Below are positions 1 to 8,800 of a stretch of DNA of 18,507 nucleotides, piece by piece (position 1 is the stretch's first letter; every line of letters starts with the position of its first letter). Both the position numbers and the translations under genes were made by a program. Source of the DNA: CAZUXY01 sp964624235. GTDB lineage: Bacteria; Spirochaetota; UBA4802; UBA5368. The stretch covers positions 1 to 18,507 of the forward strand of contig CAZUXY010000072.1 in NCBI GenBank assembly GCA_964624235.1, read 5' to 3'. Under the pieces are notes generated by a model. It was given only the letters and a program-made list of their open reading frames with translations, did not search any database and was not told the origin of the DNA.

Positions 1-508
1 GCCTGTTGAAATACTTGTAGCATTCGAAAAGTGCGTGGGATTCGAGTCCGAAACGCGAGGGGGTGACGCCCTGCTTCTGAACAATGGAGAGAAACTCCTT
101 TACGGCCTCCCTGGGAGCGGCGGCGAGCATGACCCTGCCGGTGCCCGCTTCCCGGCTTTTGAGCGACAGGAAGTCCAGCACTATATCCTCAGATCTGAAG
201 GGGATATTTTCCTCGGCTTCGAAGGGTATCGCCTCGGCGATTTTATTTACATCGCTGAATGGAAAACTGATGTTCCTTATCAGGGTTTTCTCCATGGGGA
301 GATTCGTCAGGATGATATGCCCCTTTAAATCATTCTCTTCGAGGACCTTTTTTAATGCTTCAGAAACAGCCGCTACGCGGTCCTCCGGGGACTGGTCGAC
401 GTCCTCATAGACCAGTGAAACGACCTGAAAGTTCCTTATTCCGGTCTTTACCGTAAGGAGTTTAATAGATGCTGTTCCTATGTCCAGCGCTGTTATGTTC
501 TCAAACAC
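1..508 (-). CDS. gspL: GspL / PilM-like T2SS actin-like inner-membrane platform protein (partial, C-terminus beyond the left edge)
   Basis: The reverse strand is open from a GTG at 506-508 to the window edge, giving 169 codons. The N-terminus reads FENITALDIGTASIKLLTV, which matches the phosphate-1 loop of the actin-like fold shared by PilM and the cytoplasmic domain of GspL. In the family, GspL binds GspE at the inner membrane and links it to GspF, GspC and GspM. The transmembrane and periplasmic parts would lie outside the window. The frame has an in-frame stop upstream and no ATG before the GTG, so GTG is the likely start. Only a weak GGGA lies about 9 bases before it. It follows gspK in the standard gsp order but after a 124-base gap, unlike the overlapping genes upstream. 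PilM of a type IV pilus is the alternative; the gspC-K context favours GspL. Confidence 0.85.
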   Translation of the reverse strand, partial: MFENITALDIGTASIKLLTVKTGIRNFQVVSLVYEDVDQSPEDRVAAVSEALKKVLEENDLKGHIILTNLPMEKTLIRNISFPFSDVNKIAEAIPFEAEENIPFRSEDIVLDFLSLKSREAGTGRVMLAAAPREAVKEFLSIVQKQGVTPSRFGLESHALFECYKYFNR

Positions 509-632
509 TGTGGTGTCCCGATGAATGATGATGTATTAGGAATCTTAAAAGCGTCATGTTTCATAGAAAGTCAAGAAATATGCCCTGACCGGCTGAATTT
601 TATGCATTCCTTTTCCCGTCCGGTGCTTGACG

Positions 633-1853
633 TCAGTATTCGCTGATATAATAAAACTTTTTATGCTCCCGGTTATAATAGGCAATGGTGGTTACCACGG
701 TATTTTTCACCCTTCCCGACGCTTCGATTTTAAATATATATGACCGTATCGTTAAAAGATTGTTTCTCACCGTTTCATCGGTGATCAGTTCCCTGGTTTC
801 ATCTACAGATGAAAAGGGTTTAATGAGCCTGCGCCTGATGATTTCGGTGACCCTGTCGTCGGTCATATCGTCGGTCAGGGCGGAAAGCACCCTGAAAGAC
901 GCGGTGTTGATGTTTATCCTGTTAAGCTGGTTGAGATAATCCGTGCGCTCTCCGAATACCCTGAAGTAATCCGGAAGCCTGCGGCTTTTTTCCCTGCCGA
1001 TAGGAATTTCTGACGCGGAAGAACCTCTTTCCTTGATAAACTTGCCGGATGCCGCTCCATCTTTACCGATGCTGTCGATATCGATGGAGGTGTTGCCCCT
1101 GTTGTTCTCGACGGTGATACCTATTATCTCCCTCGAAACTCCCATACCGAAAAAAACCTCCGGTGTGATACCCTTGACCAGCAGCATTTCACCGGTACTG
1201 TTCATGGCGCCGTTCCGGGCGTTATAGGGAGGATCAAGGTTCTGATAGTAATCGTGTGACTCGGCGCCGTATGGATGACGCTGGTCGTCGATATCGACCC
1301 AGTCTATCAGTGAATCGGCAAGGTCCATAGAGAGGCCCATGTTCTGGAAAAACCTCTGCGTAATTGTAAAATAGGGAGTCTGGTCCACCACTTCGTTGCC
1401 CAGCACGTTGAGGTTTATCTTGGAATTCTCATCTTCAATTCTCAGTTTAATAAATCCGTTTTCAATAGGCAGTTCGGGAAAATCCAGCGCCCAGAGATCG
1501 AAATAGCTGTCGGTTGAGGTATCGGAACTGATACCCGACATGAAACCGGAGGTCATCCCCCTGCGGTCGGCCTCCAGTATCGACATGGCCAGCTGCAGGC
1601 CGGTTTTCGAAAGCGAACGGGCTTGCAGTTTTTCATCGAATTTCTGGATATAGCGGATGTTCGTCTGGGCGGTGATGAGGAATTCGCTTGAGACCGACAC
1701 CAGCAGTGAAGTCACCAGCAACACCACTATCAAAACGTACCCGTTCCTGTTTTTCATGTAACTGAAGATGCCATGTTCAAGGAGCAACCGCTCGCGGTTA
1801 CGGTACCATGTTGAAAGCCGGTGGAACGATTTCATTATCTGGTCAGTCTTCAT
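633..1853 (-). CDS. gspK: GspK, minor pseudopilin at the T2SS pseudopilus tip
   Basis: The 406-residue product has one hydrophobic N-terminal helix (YVLIVVLLVTSLLVSVSS, about residues 39-56) after a prepilin-type cleavage context NRNG|Y, then a large periplasmic domain. The position-5 glutamate found in other pseudopilins is Val here, which is the known hallmark of GspK. In the family, GspK forms the tip complex with GspI and GspJ and ends the pseudopilus. The chosen ATG overlaps the gspJ stop as ATGA and has a GGGGA-like Shine-Dalgarno 6 bases upstream, but it gives an unusually long 38-residue leader. An in-frame ATG at 1757 would give a standard six-residue leader (MKNRNG) but lacks a visible ribosome site. 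Motifs such as INTAS and NINT-like segments in the C-terminal half suit the helix-hairpin-helix-like GspK fold. Confidence 0.92.
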   Translation of the reverse strand: MKTDQIMKSFHRLSTWYRNRERLLLEHGIFSYMKNRNGYVLIVVLLVTSLLVSVSSEFLITAQTNIRYIQKFDEKLQARSLSKTGLQLAMSILEADRRGMTSGFMSGISSDTSTDSYFDLWALDFPELPIENGFIKLRIEDENSKINLNVLGNEVVDQTPYFTITQRFFQNMGLSMDLADSLIDWVDIDDQRHPYGAESHDYYQNLDPPYNARNGAMNSTGEMLLVKGITPEVFFGMGVSREIIGITVENNRGNTSIDIDSIGKDGAASGKFIKERGSSASEIPIGREKSRRLPDYFRVFGERTDYLNQLNRININTASFRVLSALTDDMTDDRVTEIIRRRLIKPFSSVDETRELITDETVRNNLLTIRSYIFKIEASGRVKNTVVTTIAYYNREHKKFYYISEY

Positions 1854-2548
1854 TGTCGTCCCCGGGTCTCGGCGGCGGTAAAGGTCAGCATGGTAAAGGT
1901 TTCCACGTTGCCCCGGTAATTTTTCACCGTGATTATTGTTTTGACGGCATTGGGTATTTTATACGTTTCACGTGAGTCCCATTTCTCAATCCAGTGATTC
2001 CGTTCCCAGAATTCAAATCGCAGGTCAACGACATTCTGGAGCAGAAGGTCGATTTCACCTCCCTCCTCGGGCCTGTCATCATAGCTTATGTCGGCACGCC
2101 GCATCAGGGAATACAGTCCCACCGCCCTGGAGTCGGGCACAAGAAAATATCCCACCTCGTATACATCGCTTCGGGGATAAGGTGTCTTCGGGTTGACAGA
2201 AAGGGGCAGTGGTTCGAAAGAGGCGGTGACAAAGTTGAGTTTTCCAAGGGAAACCGTTCCCTGCCTGTTCTCACCGATGAAGGCAAGCTTGGTATTGCCG
2301 CGGTCATAATACAGGTACGAGATATCGCGTTCGATTTTCTCGAACACAAGGTTGATGGACTCGTAGAAATCGGCAATGCCGGTCAGATCGTAGACAGAGG
2401 TCATGACCGAGCGGTGGGCAGAATAGATCATAAGCAGTATTACCGACGAAAGCGCCGTCGCAACCACTATCTCGAGCAGCGAAAACCCGGTTTCATCTTT
2501 CGTGCGGAAAAATAACAGGGAGGTGAATTTTCCGATAAAGGTTTTCAT
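1850..2548 (-). CDS. gspJ: GspJ, minor pseudopilin
   Basis: The 232-residue product has a prepilin signature (DETG|FSLLEIVVATALSSVIL) with Glu at mature position 5, followed by a beta-rich periplasmic domain typical of GspJ. It should join GspI and GspK in the pseudopilus tip. The same frame is open to an ATG at 2605, which would add 19 residues and overlap gspI by 61 bases. I chose the ATG at 2548 because it forms an ATGA overlap with the gspI stop, the same junction used at H/I and J/K. The leader is then 21 residues, long for a prepilin and rich in Lys and Phe. Expression is probably translationally coupled to gspI, as no Shine-Dalgarno is obvious. Confidence 0.92.
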   Translation of the reverse strand: MKTFIGKFTSLLFFRTKDETGFSLLEIVVATALSSVILLMIYSAHRSVMTSVYDLTGIADFYESINLVFEKIERDISYLYYDRGNTKLAFIGENRQGTVSLGKLNFVTASFEPLPLSVNPKTPYPRSDVYEVGYFLVPDSRAVGLYSLMRRADISYDDRPEEGGEIDLLLQNVVDLRFEFWERNHWIEKWDSRETYKIPNAVKTIITVKNYRGNVETFTMLTFTAAETRGRQ

Positions 2549-2925
2549 TTTTCTGAATAAATTAAACCGAGCCGGTATAAACGGTCGCGGCCACGTTCCT
2601 TCCACTTGACGGTTATTTCGACGCGCTTGGCGTCTACAGGGCCGAACAGGGCGTGTTCGTATCTTTTGATACTACGGCTGAAGGTGAATCCCGGGTATTC
2701 TTTGATGGGTTCATCGTAAACATCGGGCCCCCTTTTGCGGTATAACTGGAATTCATTGAGACGACCCGTGGCTATAATCATGGCCTTGGTTCGATTACGG
2801 TTTTCTGATATGGCGAGTATCCCGCTTGAAACGCCTGTAATAATGGCAAGCATCGCGATCGCGAGTATGGTGAGCGCCACAAGTATCTCGACGATCGCGA
2901 AACCCCCGGTCCCGATTTTTCTCAT
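2545..2925 (-). CDS. gspI: GspI, minor pseudopilin
   Basis: The 126-residue product begins MRKIGTGG|FAIVEILVALTILAIAML: a short positively charged leader, Gly at -1, Phe at +1 and Glu at +5, then a hydrophobic helix. Length and the compact C-terminal domain fit GspI, the minor pseudopilin that nucleates the GspI-J-K tip. The ATG overlaps the gspH stop as ATGA (2922-2925) and the gene overlaps gspJ in the same way, so the three are probably translated as a coupled unit. Prepilin peptidase GspO, needed for cleavage and N-methylation, is not in the window. Confidence 0.93.
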   Translation of the reverse strand: MRKIGTGGFAIVEILVALTILAIAMLAIITGVSSGILAISENRNRTKAMIIATGRLNEFQLYRKRGPDVYDEPIKEYPGFTFSRSIKRYEHALFGPVDAKRVEITVKWKERGRDRLYRLGLIYSEK

Positions 2926-3503
2926 GGCTGTTCCCGGAAGTTTATGTATTCCCGCTCAATGCCCGGTTCCTTCAGCATTTTTGAAATCTTCACCGACCAG
3001 CGGTCTTTACGGTTCACCAGTATATGGATGATCACGTTGTCAGATGCTCCTTGTGGATAAAAGGGAACCAGCACACTTCCCCGCGTAACAGGGGATTTAC
3101 CACGCACCAGCACCTCCTCGATCGTGAAAGACTCGGGGAACCGGTGAAATTTCAAAAGCGGGTGAGGGGAGTCGGCAAAAGTATTCCTGTTTTTAATGGT
3201 TACCACGGAAACACCGTTGGTTCGGGAAAAAATATCCTCGCCGTATTCCAGAAGATCGTTGTCCTGTTGAGCAAGGTGAACCACAAGGTAATGCATCTCA
3301 CCCTTGAGGTATGCCTCATCGAAGGTCTTTGCGATGATTGATGTCAGTACGATGAAATTCCCTCTTTCATTGCTGAAGAACAGGGTTATCCTGGGGAAGA
3401 CCAGTAATGCCATCACGGAGAATATGGATATAACGATTATCAGTTCCAGCAGCGTAAATCCGCCTTCACCTGAAATTCGCGTTCGGATTCCTGAAAATCT
3501 CAA
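2922..3503 (-). CDS. gspH: GspH, minor pseudopilin
   Basis: The 193-residue product has the prepilin signature SGEGG|FTLLELIIVISIFSVM with Glu at mature position 5, then a beta-rich domain of GspH length. In the family it connects the GspG shaft to the I-J-K tip. The start codon is TTG at 3501-3503: no in-frame ATG lies between the upstream stop and the cleavage site, and an AAGGG stands about 11 bases before it. The leader is then 15 residues. It lies 16 bases after gspG and overlaps gspI by ATGA. The weak TTG start may keep expression below that of the major pseudopilin GspG, which is inference. Confidence 0.9.
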   Translation of the reverse strand: MRFSGIRTRISGEGGFTLLELIIVISIFSVMALLVFPRITLFFSNERGNFIVLTSIIAKTFDEAYLKGEMHYLVVHLAQQDNDLLEYGEDIFSRTNGVSVVTIKNRNTFADSPHPLLKFHRFPESFTIEEVLVRGKSPVTRGSVLVPFYPQGASDNVIIHILVNRKDRWSVKISKMLKEPGIEREYINFREQP

Positions 3504-3519
3504 AGGTGTGATCGCCCTT

Positions 3520-4002
3520 CTACCAGCTCTTGATATCGGCGTTTACGCCTTCCCCTCCTTCCCTGCCGTCGGCCCCGTAGCATAAGATCTCATAGTCATT
3601 GCCGTGAGACCCGGGAGAATTGTACAGGTATTCTCTTCCCCACGGATCTTTGGGGATTTCCTTCTTCTTGAGATAACCGCCCTCGTTGTAGTTCTGGGGG
3701 AGGGGTTCCGTGGTCGGTTTCTGAATGAGAGAAATCAGTCCCTGCTCGGTAGTAGGGTACGTGCCGTTGTCCAGGTTATAGCGGTCCAGGGCCAGGCCGA
3801 AAGCGGCTATCTGCTGACGTGCCGCTTCCACCCGCGCCTTTTGAGGGATATCCATGAAGCGGGGCACCACGATAATGGAAAGGATGCCGATTATGGTGAT
3901 GACGATCAGAAGCTCCAACAGCGTAAAACCTGAATCCCGGTACGCCATACCGCGGGCGCGTTCAAAGGCTTTTACCAGATGTGTTTTTAAGCGGGAATAC
4001 AT
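3520..4002 (-). CDS. gspG: GspG, major pseudopilin of the T2SS
   Basis: The 160-residue product carries the strongest pseudopilin signature in the operon: DSG|FTLLELLIVITIIGILSII with Glu at +5, followed by the conserved VPRFM segment, the TYPTTEQGL motif and the PKDPWGREYLY motif that identify GspG. The C-terminal part has the Asp/Gly-rich region that binds calcium in characterised GspG. It polymerises into the pseudopilus that pushes substrates through GspD. The ATG at 4002 is backed by an excellent AAGGAG seven bases upstream, just after the gspF stop, so the 25-residue leader is probably real. An internal Met19 would give a short leader (MAYRDSG) but has no such site. Confidence 0.97.
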   Translation of the reverse strand: MYSRLKTHLVKAFERARGMAYRDSGFTLLELLIVITIIGILSIIVVPRFMDIPQKARVEAARQQIAAFGLALDRYNLDNGTYPTTEQGLISLIQKPTTEPLPQNYNEGGYLKKKEIPKDPWGREYLYNSPGSHGNDYEILCYGADGREGGEGVNADIKSW

Positions 4003-4013
4003 GACGGGTCTCC

Positions 4014-5261
4014 TTACTGGATAATTAAGTTCATTTCGAATATGGGCAGAAGCACCGCTATGACGATCACTCCGATGATCACGCCCATAATGATGATTAT
4101 CACCGGCTCGATCATGCTGGTGAGACTGCTGATATTGAGATCGAGCTCTGTTTCGTAGACGTTGCCTATGTTGAGCAGCATACGGTCGAGGGTGTCACTC
4201 GCTTCACCGGCGGTTATCATGCCCAGCACCAGCTTGGGCAGAAAATCCGCTTTGGACAGCGCCGTTGCCACCGACATACCCCCCTTGATTTTCACCGCTG
4301 CTTCGTCGATCTTTTCCTCGATGAGGGTGTTCATGACTATTTTTTTTACGATCTCGAAGGACTTCAGTATATCGACACGGTTGTTCAGCAGTATACCCAG
4401 GTTCTGGGTGAACCGCAGCACCATCAGTTTGCGGTACAGGTTGTTGAAAAAAGGAACCCTGAACTTGTAGCGATCTAACCACGCGATTCCCTCCGGGGAC
4501 CGCAGATACTTTCGTAAATAATATCCACCGAAACCGGCGGCGATCAGGAGGAATATCCAGTACCTGGCCAGAAAGCCGCTGAATCCCATAATGATGCGCG
4601 TGATAAGCGGTAATTCCCTTCCAAGCTCAAGGAACATTCTGCTCAGGGAAGGGATCACATTGATCATAATGACGAAAAACACCAGCATGGAAAAGAATAT
4701 GAGAAATGCGGGATACCAGAGCGCGGCCTGTATACGGCTTTTGAGTATGCTCTTCTTTTCCTCGAGTTCGGCAAGTCTGTCAATGACCTCGTCGAGGGAA
4801 CCCAGGCTTTCCCCCACGCGGACCATGTTGATGTACATGTCTGAAAAAACAGGGCGGTGACGGTCGAGACAGTTTGAAAGCGAGCTTCCCTCTTCCAGCT
4901 TCACCTTGATGTCGGCTACGATCCTTCTGAAATGCTGATGATCCACCTGTTCCATTATATCGTTGATGGAGGTGAGGAGGGGCATACCCGCCTTCAGCAG
5001 GGTCGCAAGCTGCCTGGAGAATATGCCCACCTGGCGGGCACTGGTCCTGCGGCCCAGATACGACGACACATAATCGTAATAACGTCGTACCATGTTGCCT
5101 TCAGAGCGGGCGGGTTCGTTACCCACCGAAACCGTGCGTAAAACCGTGACGAAGAGTCCCTGTCCTCTCAGCTTCTGGCGCGCCGCGGTCTCGGAAGAGG
5201 CGTCCAGCACGTTGGAAACACGTTCTCCCCTTGCGTTAAGGGCGGTATATTCGAACAGCAT
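4014..5261 (-). CDS. gspF: GspF, polytopic inner-membrane platform protein
   Basis: The 415-residue product has the expected GspF/PilC layout: an N-terminal region starting MLFEYTALNARGERVS, two repeated T2SSF cytoplasmic helical domains (about residues 80-200 and 280-395), and membrane segments around 180-205, 225-250 and 385-410. The conserved RQLATLLKAGMPL, RVGE-x-LG and TAGEASDTLD motifs are present. GspF contacts GspE and GspL and is thought to transmit ATPase motion to the growing pseudopilus. The ATG directly follows the gspE stop with no gap (TGA then ATG), and the length is normal for the family. Confidence 0.97.
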   Translation of the reverse strand: MLFEYTALNARGERVSNVLDASSETAARQKLRGQGLFVTVLRTVSVGNEPARSEGNMVRRYYDYVSSYLGRRTSARQVGIFSRQLATLLKAGMPLLTSINDIMEQVDHQHFRRIVADIKVKLEEGSSLSNCLDRHRPVFSDMYINMVRVGESLGSLDEVIDRLAELEEKKSILKSRIQAALWYPAFLIFFSMLVFFVIMINVIPSLSRMFLELGRELPLITRIIMGFSGFLARYWIFLLIAAGFGGYYLRKYLRSPEGIAWLDRYKFRVPFFNNLYRKLMVLRFTQNLGILLNNRVDILKSFEIVKKIVMNTLIEEKIDEAAVKIKGGMSVATALSKADFLPKLVLGMITAGEASDTLDRMLLNIGNVYETELDLNISSLTSMIEPVIIIIMGVIIGVIVIAVLLPIFEMNLIIQ

Positions 5262-6965
5262 TCAGCTAACCCTCAGCACTTCCTCGACGGTGGTGATCCC
5301 CTGTACCGCTTTTTCCAGACCATCCTGGAAGAGGGTCTGCATACCCTCGAAGACCGCCTGTTTCTTTATCTCAAAGGCTTCCTGTCGGGAAACGATCATT
5401 TTACGGATGCTGTCGGTGAGGGGAAGGAGTTCGTATATTCCCGTTCGACCCATGTATCCGGTCCCCAGGCACTTGTCGCATCCTTCCCCGCGGTAAAGGC
5501 GGGTTATTTTTTTCGCGTCGGGCCCCAGGTCGGCAAGCATCTTCGGGCCGGGTTTATACTGTTTGATGCAGTGGGTGCATATCCTGCGCACCAGCCTCTG
5601 GGCAAGAAACGCATTGACCGACGATGTTATAAGAAACGGCTCGATCCCCATATCGATGAGCCTGGTGATGCCGCTGGCCGCGTCATTGGTGTGCAGGGTA
5701 GAGAAAACACGGTGTCCAGTAAGTGCCGCCTGGACCGCTATCTCGGCGGTTTCCAGGTCGCGGATCTCCCCGATCATGATGACGTCGGGGTCCTGGCGCA
5801 GTATGGAACGCAGTCCGTTGGCGAAAGTGAGGTCGATCTTGGGTTTTACCTGCATCTGGCCTATGCCGTGCAACTGGTATTCGATAGGATCTTCCACGGT
5901 GAGTATATTGATCTCAGGATTTTTAATGGTGGTAAGCACGCTGTACAGGGTAGTGGACTTGCCGCTGCCGGTAGGACCGGTTACCAGTATTACACCGAAG
6001 GTTTTGAGTATCTGCTGTTCGAAAGCGGTATGGACCCTGGAGGAAAACCCCAGTGAACCGAGATCGAACTGCATGTCGCTTTTATTAAGCAGTCTCAGCA
6101 CGACCCTTTCTCCGTAATACGTGGGGAACACCGATACCCTTATGTCGATATCCTTTCCTCCGATCTTAATCTGTATCCTCCCATCCTGGGGAAGACGGTT
6201 CTCGGCGATATTCAGGTTCGCCATGATTTTAATTCGGGAAATGACGGCGTTCTGGAATTTTTTCGGAGGAGTATACATCTGGTATAAAATACCGTCTATC
6301 CGGTAGCGCACTATCAGGTCTTTTTCATAGGGCTCGAGGTGAATATCACTGGCGCGGTCCTGCACTGCCTGTGTTATGATCATGTTCACCAGCTTGATGA
6401 TGGGGGCCTCGTTGGCCATATCGAGGATGTCTTCGGTTTCCATGACCGGGGATGAAAGTATCTCCAGGTCGGATTCCTCAAGGTCTTCGATGACGTTTTC
6501 TCGATCGCCTGTTTTTACCATATCGTAATGGTTGTTTATGACTTTCTGGATCTCGGCATCGGTAGTGAGATACAGCCTGAAGGAATGTTCGGGATACAGA
6601 AGTTTAAGGTCGTCGAAGGGCTTAATGTTGAGGACATCCGCGACCGCGACGTCTATAGTGTTTTTTTCGGCGCTGAACGGAACTATCCTGTTCTTTTTAA
6701 GGAAATAAACCGGGAGCCTGCCGAAAAGGTTCTCGTTGTCGCTGAATTCCAGGTGACGCTGGTAGGGAATGCCGAACTGTTCCGAAAGGGCTGTAAAAAT
6801 GTCATCTTCGGTTGCCAGACCTTTTTTAACCACGAGTTGTCCAAGCCGCAGGGGTGATTCCTGCTGTAAAAGGAGAATCTCCTGCAGCTTTTCCTGGGAA
6901 ATAACGTTCTTTTCAACGAGAATCTTTCCCAGTGGTTTGCTTTTCTTTCCCAGCCCTGTCTTCAT
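5262..6965 (-). CDS. gspE: GspE, T2SS assembly ATPase with N-terminal MshEN-like region
   Basis: The 567-residue cytoplasmic ATPase powers pseudopilus assembly. Visible motifs are the Walker A GPTGSGKST (330-338), Asp box ILTVEDPIEY (354-363), Walker B VIMIGEIRD (395-403), His box GHRVFSTLHTNDA (417-429) and the zinc tetracysteine C463, C466, C496, C499 that separates GspE from many pilus retraction ATPases. The first 70 residues contain two tandem MshEN-like repeats (starting PLGKILVEKNVIS and RLGQLVVKKGLAT), a fold that binds cyclic di-GMP in MshE and some GspE proteins; the first copy lacks the usual leading Arg. The gene starts one base after the gspD stop and abuts gspF. Confidence 0.97.
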   Translation of the reverse strand: MKTGLGKKSKPLGKILVEKNVISQEKLQEILLLQQESPLRLGQLVVKKGLATEDDIFTALSEQFGIPYQRHLEFSDNENLFGRLPVYFLKKNRIVPFSAEKNTIDVAVADVLNIKPFDDLKLLYPEHSFRLYLTTDAEIQKVINNHYDMVKTGDRENVIEDLEESDLEILSSPVMETEDILDMANEAPIIKLVNMIITQAVQDRASDIHLEPYEKDLIVRYRIDGILYQMYTPPKKFQNAVISRIKIMANLNIAENRLPQDGRIQIKIGGKDIDIRVSVFPTYYGERVVLRLLNKSDMQFDLGSLGFSSRVHTAFEQQILKTFGVILVTGPTGSGKSTTLYSVLTTIKNPEINILTVEDPIEYQLHGIGQMQVKPKIDLTFANGLRSILRQDPDVIMIGEIRDLETAEIAVQAALTGHRVFSTLHTNDAASGITRLIDMGIEPFLITSSVNAFLAQRLVRRICTHCIKQYKPGPKMLADLGPDAKKITRLYRGEGCDKCLGTGYMGRTGIYELLPLTDSIRKMIVSRQEAFEIKKQAVFEGMQTLFQDGLEKAVQGITTVEEVLRVS

Positions 6966-6966
6966 G

Positions 6967-8787
6967 CTACTTCTGTTTCAGCCTGCGCTGCTCCTCACGC
7001 TTTTGCTGGGTCAAGGCCTCAAGTTTTTCCTTTTTGGTCACCACATGGGGCGTAATGAATACCAGCAGGTTGGTCTTGGCGACGGAAACCGTCTTGCGTT
7101 TAAAAAACCATCCGAGCAGGGGAATGTCGCCCAGTACGGGGACCTTGGTCTCCTCGACGGTTTTCTGGTTGGTGATAAGTCCTCCCACCACTATGGTCAT
7201 GCCGTTCGAGACGGTAACCTTGGTCTTGATGTCCCTTTTCCCGAGTTTGGGGGGGATAACATAACCGGTGGTTGATATAGTGGTCTCACCCAGTATGGAA
7301 TTAACTTCCTGGTACAGGTCCAGGGTGATTCTTTCCTTGTTCGTGATATGCGGGGTTATCTTCAGTTTCACGCCCACTGACTTGTATTCGAAGGTGTAAA
7401 ACTGGACGCCGGTATCGCTGATGCGGTTGTTGGTGGGAACCGGGATCTCTTCACCCACGTTGAGTTCGGCTTCCTGGTTGTCCACGGTGAGGATCTGCGG
7501 TGTGGAGAGAATGTTAATGGCTTTGTCGGTACCCGAAGCATTGAGCAGTATATACCCCAGCACGCTGCGGTCGCTCAGATAGCCCAGCTGGAAACCGGTC
7601 GCAAGAGGGACGGCAAGCTTCTTTCCTGAGAGGGCGCTGGGTACGGTATAGTCCGGGACCGATCCCATAATAGACGACCCTCCGTATAAATGTTCGCCGC
7701 TGCGGTTTCCCAGCATCCAGTCGATGCCGAAGCCCCATCCGTTATCGGCGTTTACCTCAACGATCAGCGCTTCAATGAATACCTGTTCGCGTACGATATC
7801 AAGTTCCTTGATGATGCGCAGTATTTCCCGGAACTCATCAGGGGAAGCCGTAATGATAAGGGAATTGGTCTCCTTGTTGGCGATAATGGACAGCTTCTGC
7901 TGCGATCTGGCGGTGGGTGACGCGGGCTGAACACCGGTGGTGCGCAGGGCTTTTCTCGACTGTTGCAGATTCTGGGGCGGACGCTGGACAGGGGTGGTGT
8001 CTATTTTAGCCGTTTCTGAAAAGGGGATGCGGGAAAGGACATTGGCCAGCTGTTCCGCGTCGGCGTTTTCCAGGTGCACCACGTGTATATTGCCGCGGCC
8101 TATTTTTTCGTCTTTCTTTTCATCGATTTCACGATCCAGGGCGTGTACTATTTTTATAAGACCGTTTATTTCGGATGAAGTGCCGCTGAATATAATCATG
8201 TTCAGCGCGGGATATACCACAATATCGGTGAACGCCGACTTGAGCGATCTGATAACGTTCGCCACCTCGTTGGCATCGGCGTGCTTAACCTCAAGCAGAT
8301 AGGTAATGGTCTTGTCCTCGCCCAGGGGTATACCTTTTTTGCGGTCAACGATAATCTCTACATTCTTTTTTATGGCTTCCTTGATGGGTATTACTTTTAT
8401 AAGATTTGCGGTCTCAACGACCGCAAAGCCCTTGACCTCCAGAATGGATTTAAGGATCTCATACGCCTGGCTGACGGGAACCCTTTTGGCGGAACTTATA
8501 GTTATTTTGCCTTTTACCTTGTCATCTATGACTATATTTTTCTGGATGAGCTGACTCATGATGTTGAGGAACTCGGAAAGCTCTACATCCTTGAAATTGA
8601 GCGTGAAATACTTGGTCCTCTGCGGTTTTACCTCGGGCCTGGTTTCGATCTTTTCGGCCTTTTTATCGGGGGCCGCCGCCTTGTCGGTTTCACCATTCTT
8701 TTCCTGGGTGTGTACGTTTCCCTGATATGACAGGAGCAGCAGTATAATCGAAAACACGAATAATGACATCTTTATATTACATCCCAT
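6967..8787 (-). CDS. gspD: GspD, outer-membrane secretin of the T2SS
   Basis: The 606-residue product is the multimeric outer-membrane channel. After a signal peptide (about residues 1-27, hydrophobic SLFVFSIILLLLSYQG) come the N0 domain (from TKYFTLNFKDVELSEFL), KH-like N1, N2 and N3 repeats, and the secretin core beginning VFIEALIVEVNADNGWGFG and ending VPVLGDIPLLGWFFK...LLVFITPHVV. N3 carries a Gln/Pro/Ser-rich loop near residues 270-300, usual in this family. The C-terminal tail is short and charged, without a long pilotin-binding S domain, and no clear lipobox is seen. I chose the ATG at 8787 because AAGGA lies 7 bases upstream and the gene then starts 13 bases after the gspC stop; an ATG at 8850 would overlap gspC and spoil the signal peptide. 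Confidence 0.96.
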   Translation of the reverse strand: MGCNIKMSLFVFSIILLLLSYQGNVHTQEKNGETDKAAAPDKKAEKIETRPEVKPQRTKYFTLNFKDVELSEFLNIMSQLIQKNIVIDDKVKGKITISSAKRVPVSQAYEILKSILEVKGFAVVETANLIKVIPIKEAIKKNVEIIVDRKKGIPLGEDKTITYLLEVKHADANEVANVIRSLKSAFTDIVVYPALNMIIFSGTSSEINGLIKIVHALDREIDEKKDEKIGRGNIHVVHLENADAEQLANVLSRIPFSETAKIDTTPVQRPPQNLQQSRKALRTTGVQPASPTARSQQKLSIIANKETNSLIITASPDEFREILRIIKELDIVREQVFIEALIVEVNADNGWGFGIDWMLGNRSGEHLYGGSSIMGSVPDYTVPSALSGKKLAVPLATGFQLGYLSDRSVLGYILLNASGTDKAINILSTPQILTVDNQEAELNVGEEIPVPTNNRISDTGVQFYTFEYKSVGVKLKITPHITNKERITLDLYQEVNSILGETTISTTGYVIPPKLGKRDIKTKVTVSNGMTIVVGGLITNQKTVEETKVPVLGDIPLLGWFFKRKTVSVAKTNLLVFITPHVVTKKEKLEALTQQKREEQRRLKQK

Positions 8788-8800
8788 GTACTTGTCCTTC

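Noticed and set aside
84..410. Plus-strand open frames at the left edge
   Set aside because: The reverse strand carries a clear GspL/PilM N-terminus with the actin-like phosphate loop over the same bases.
1994..2515. 173-codon plus-strand frame opposite gspJ
   Set aside because: gspJ has the prepilin signature and operon overlaps; the opposite frame shows no family features.
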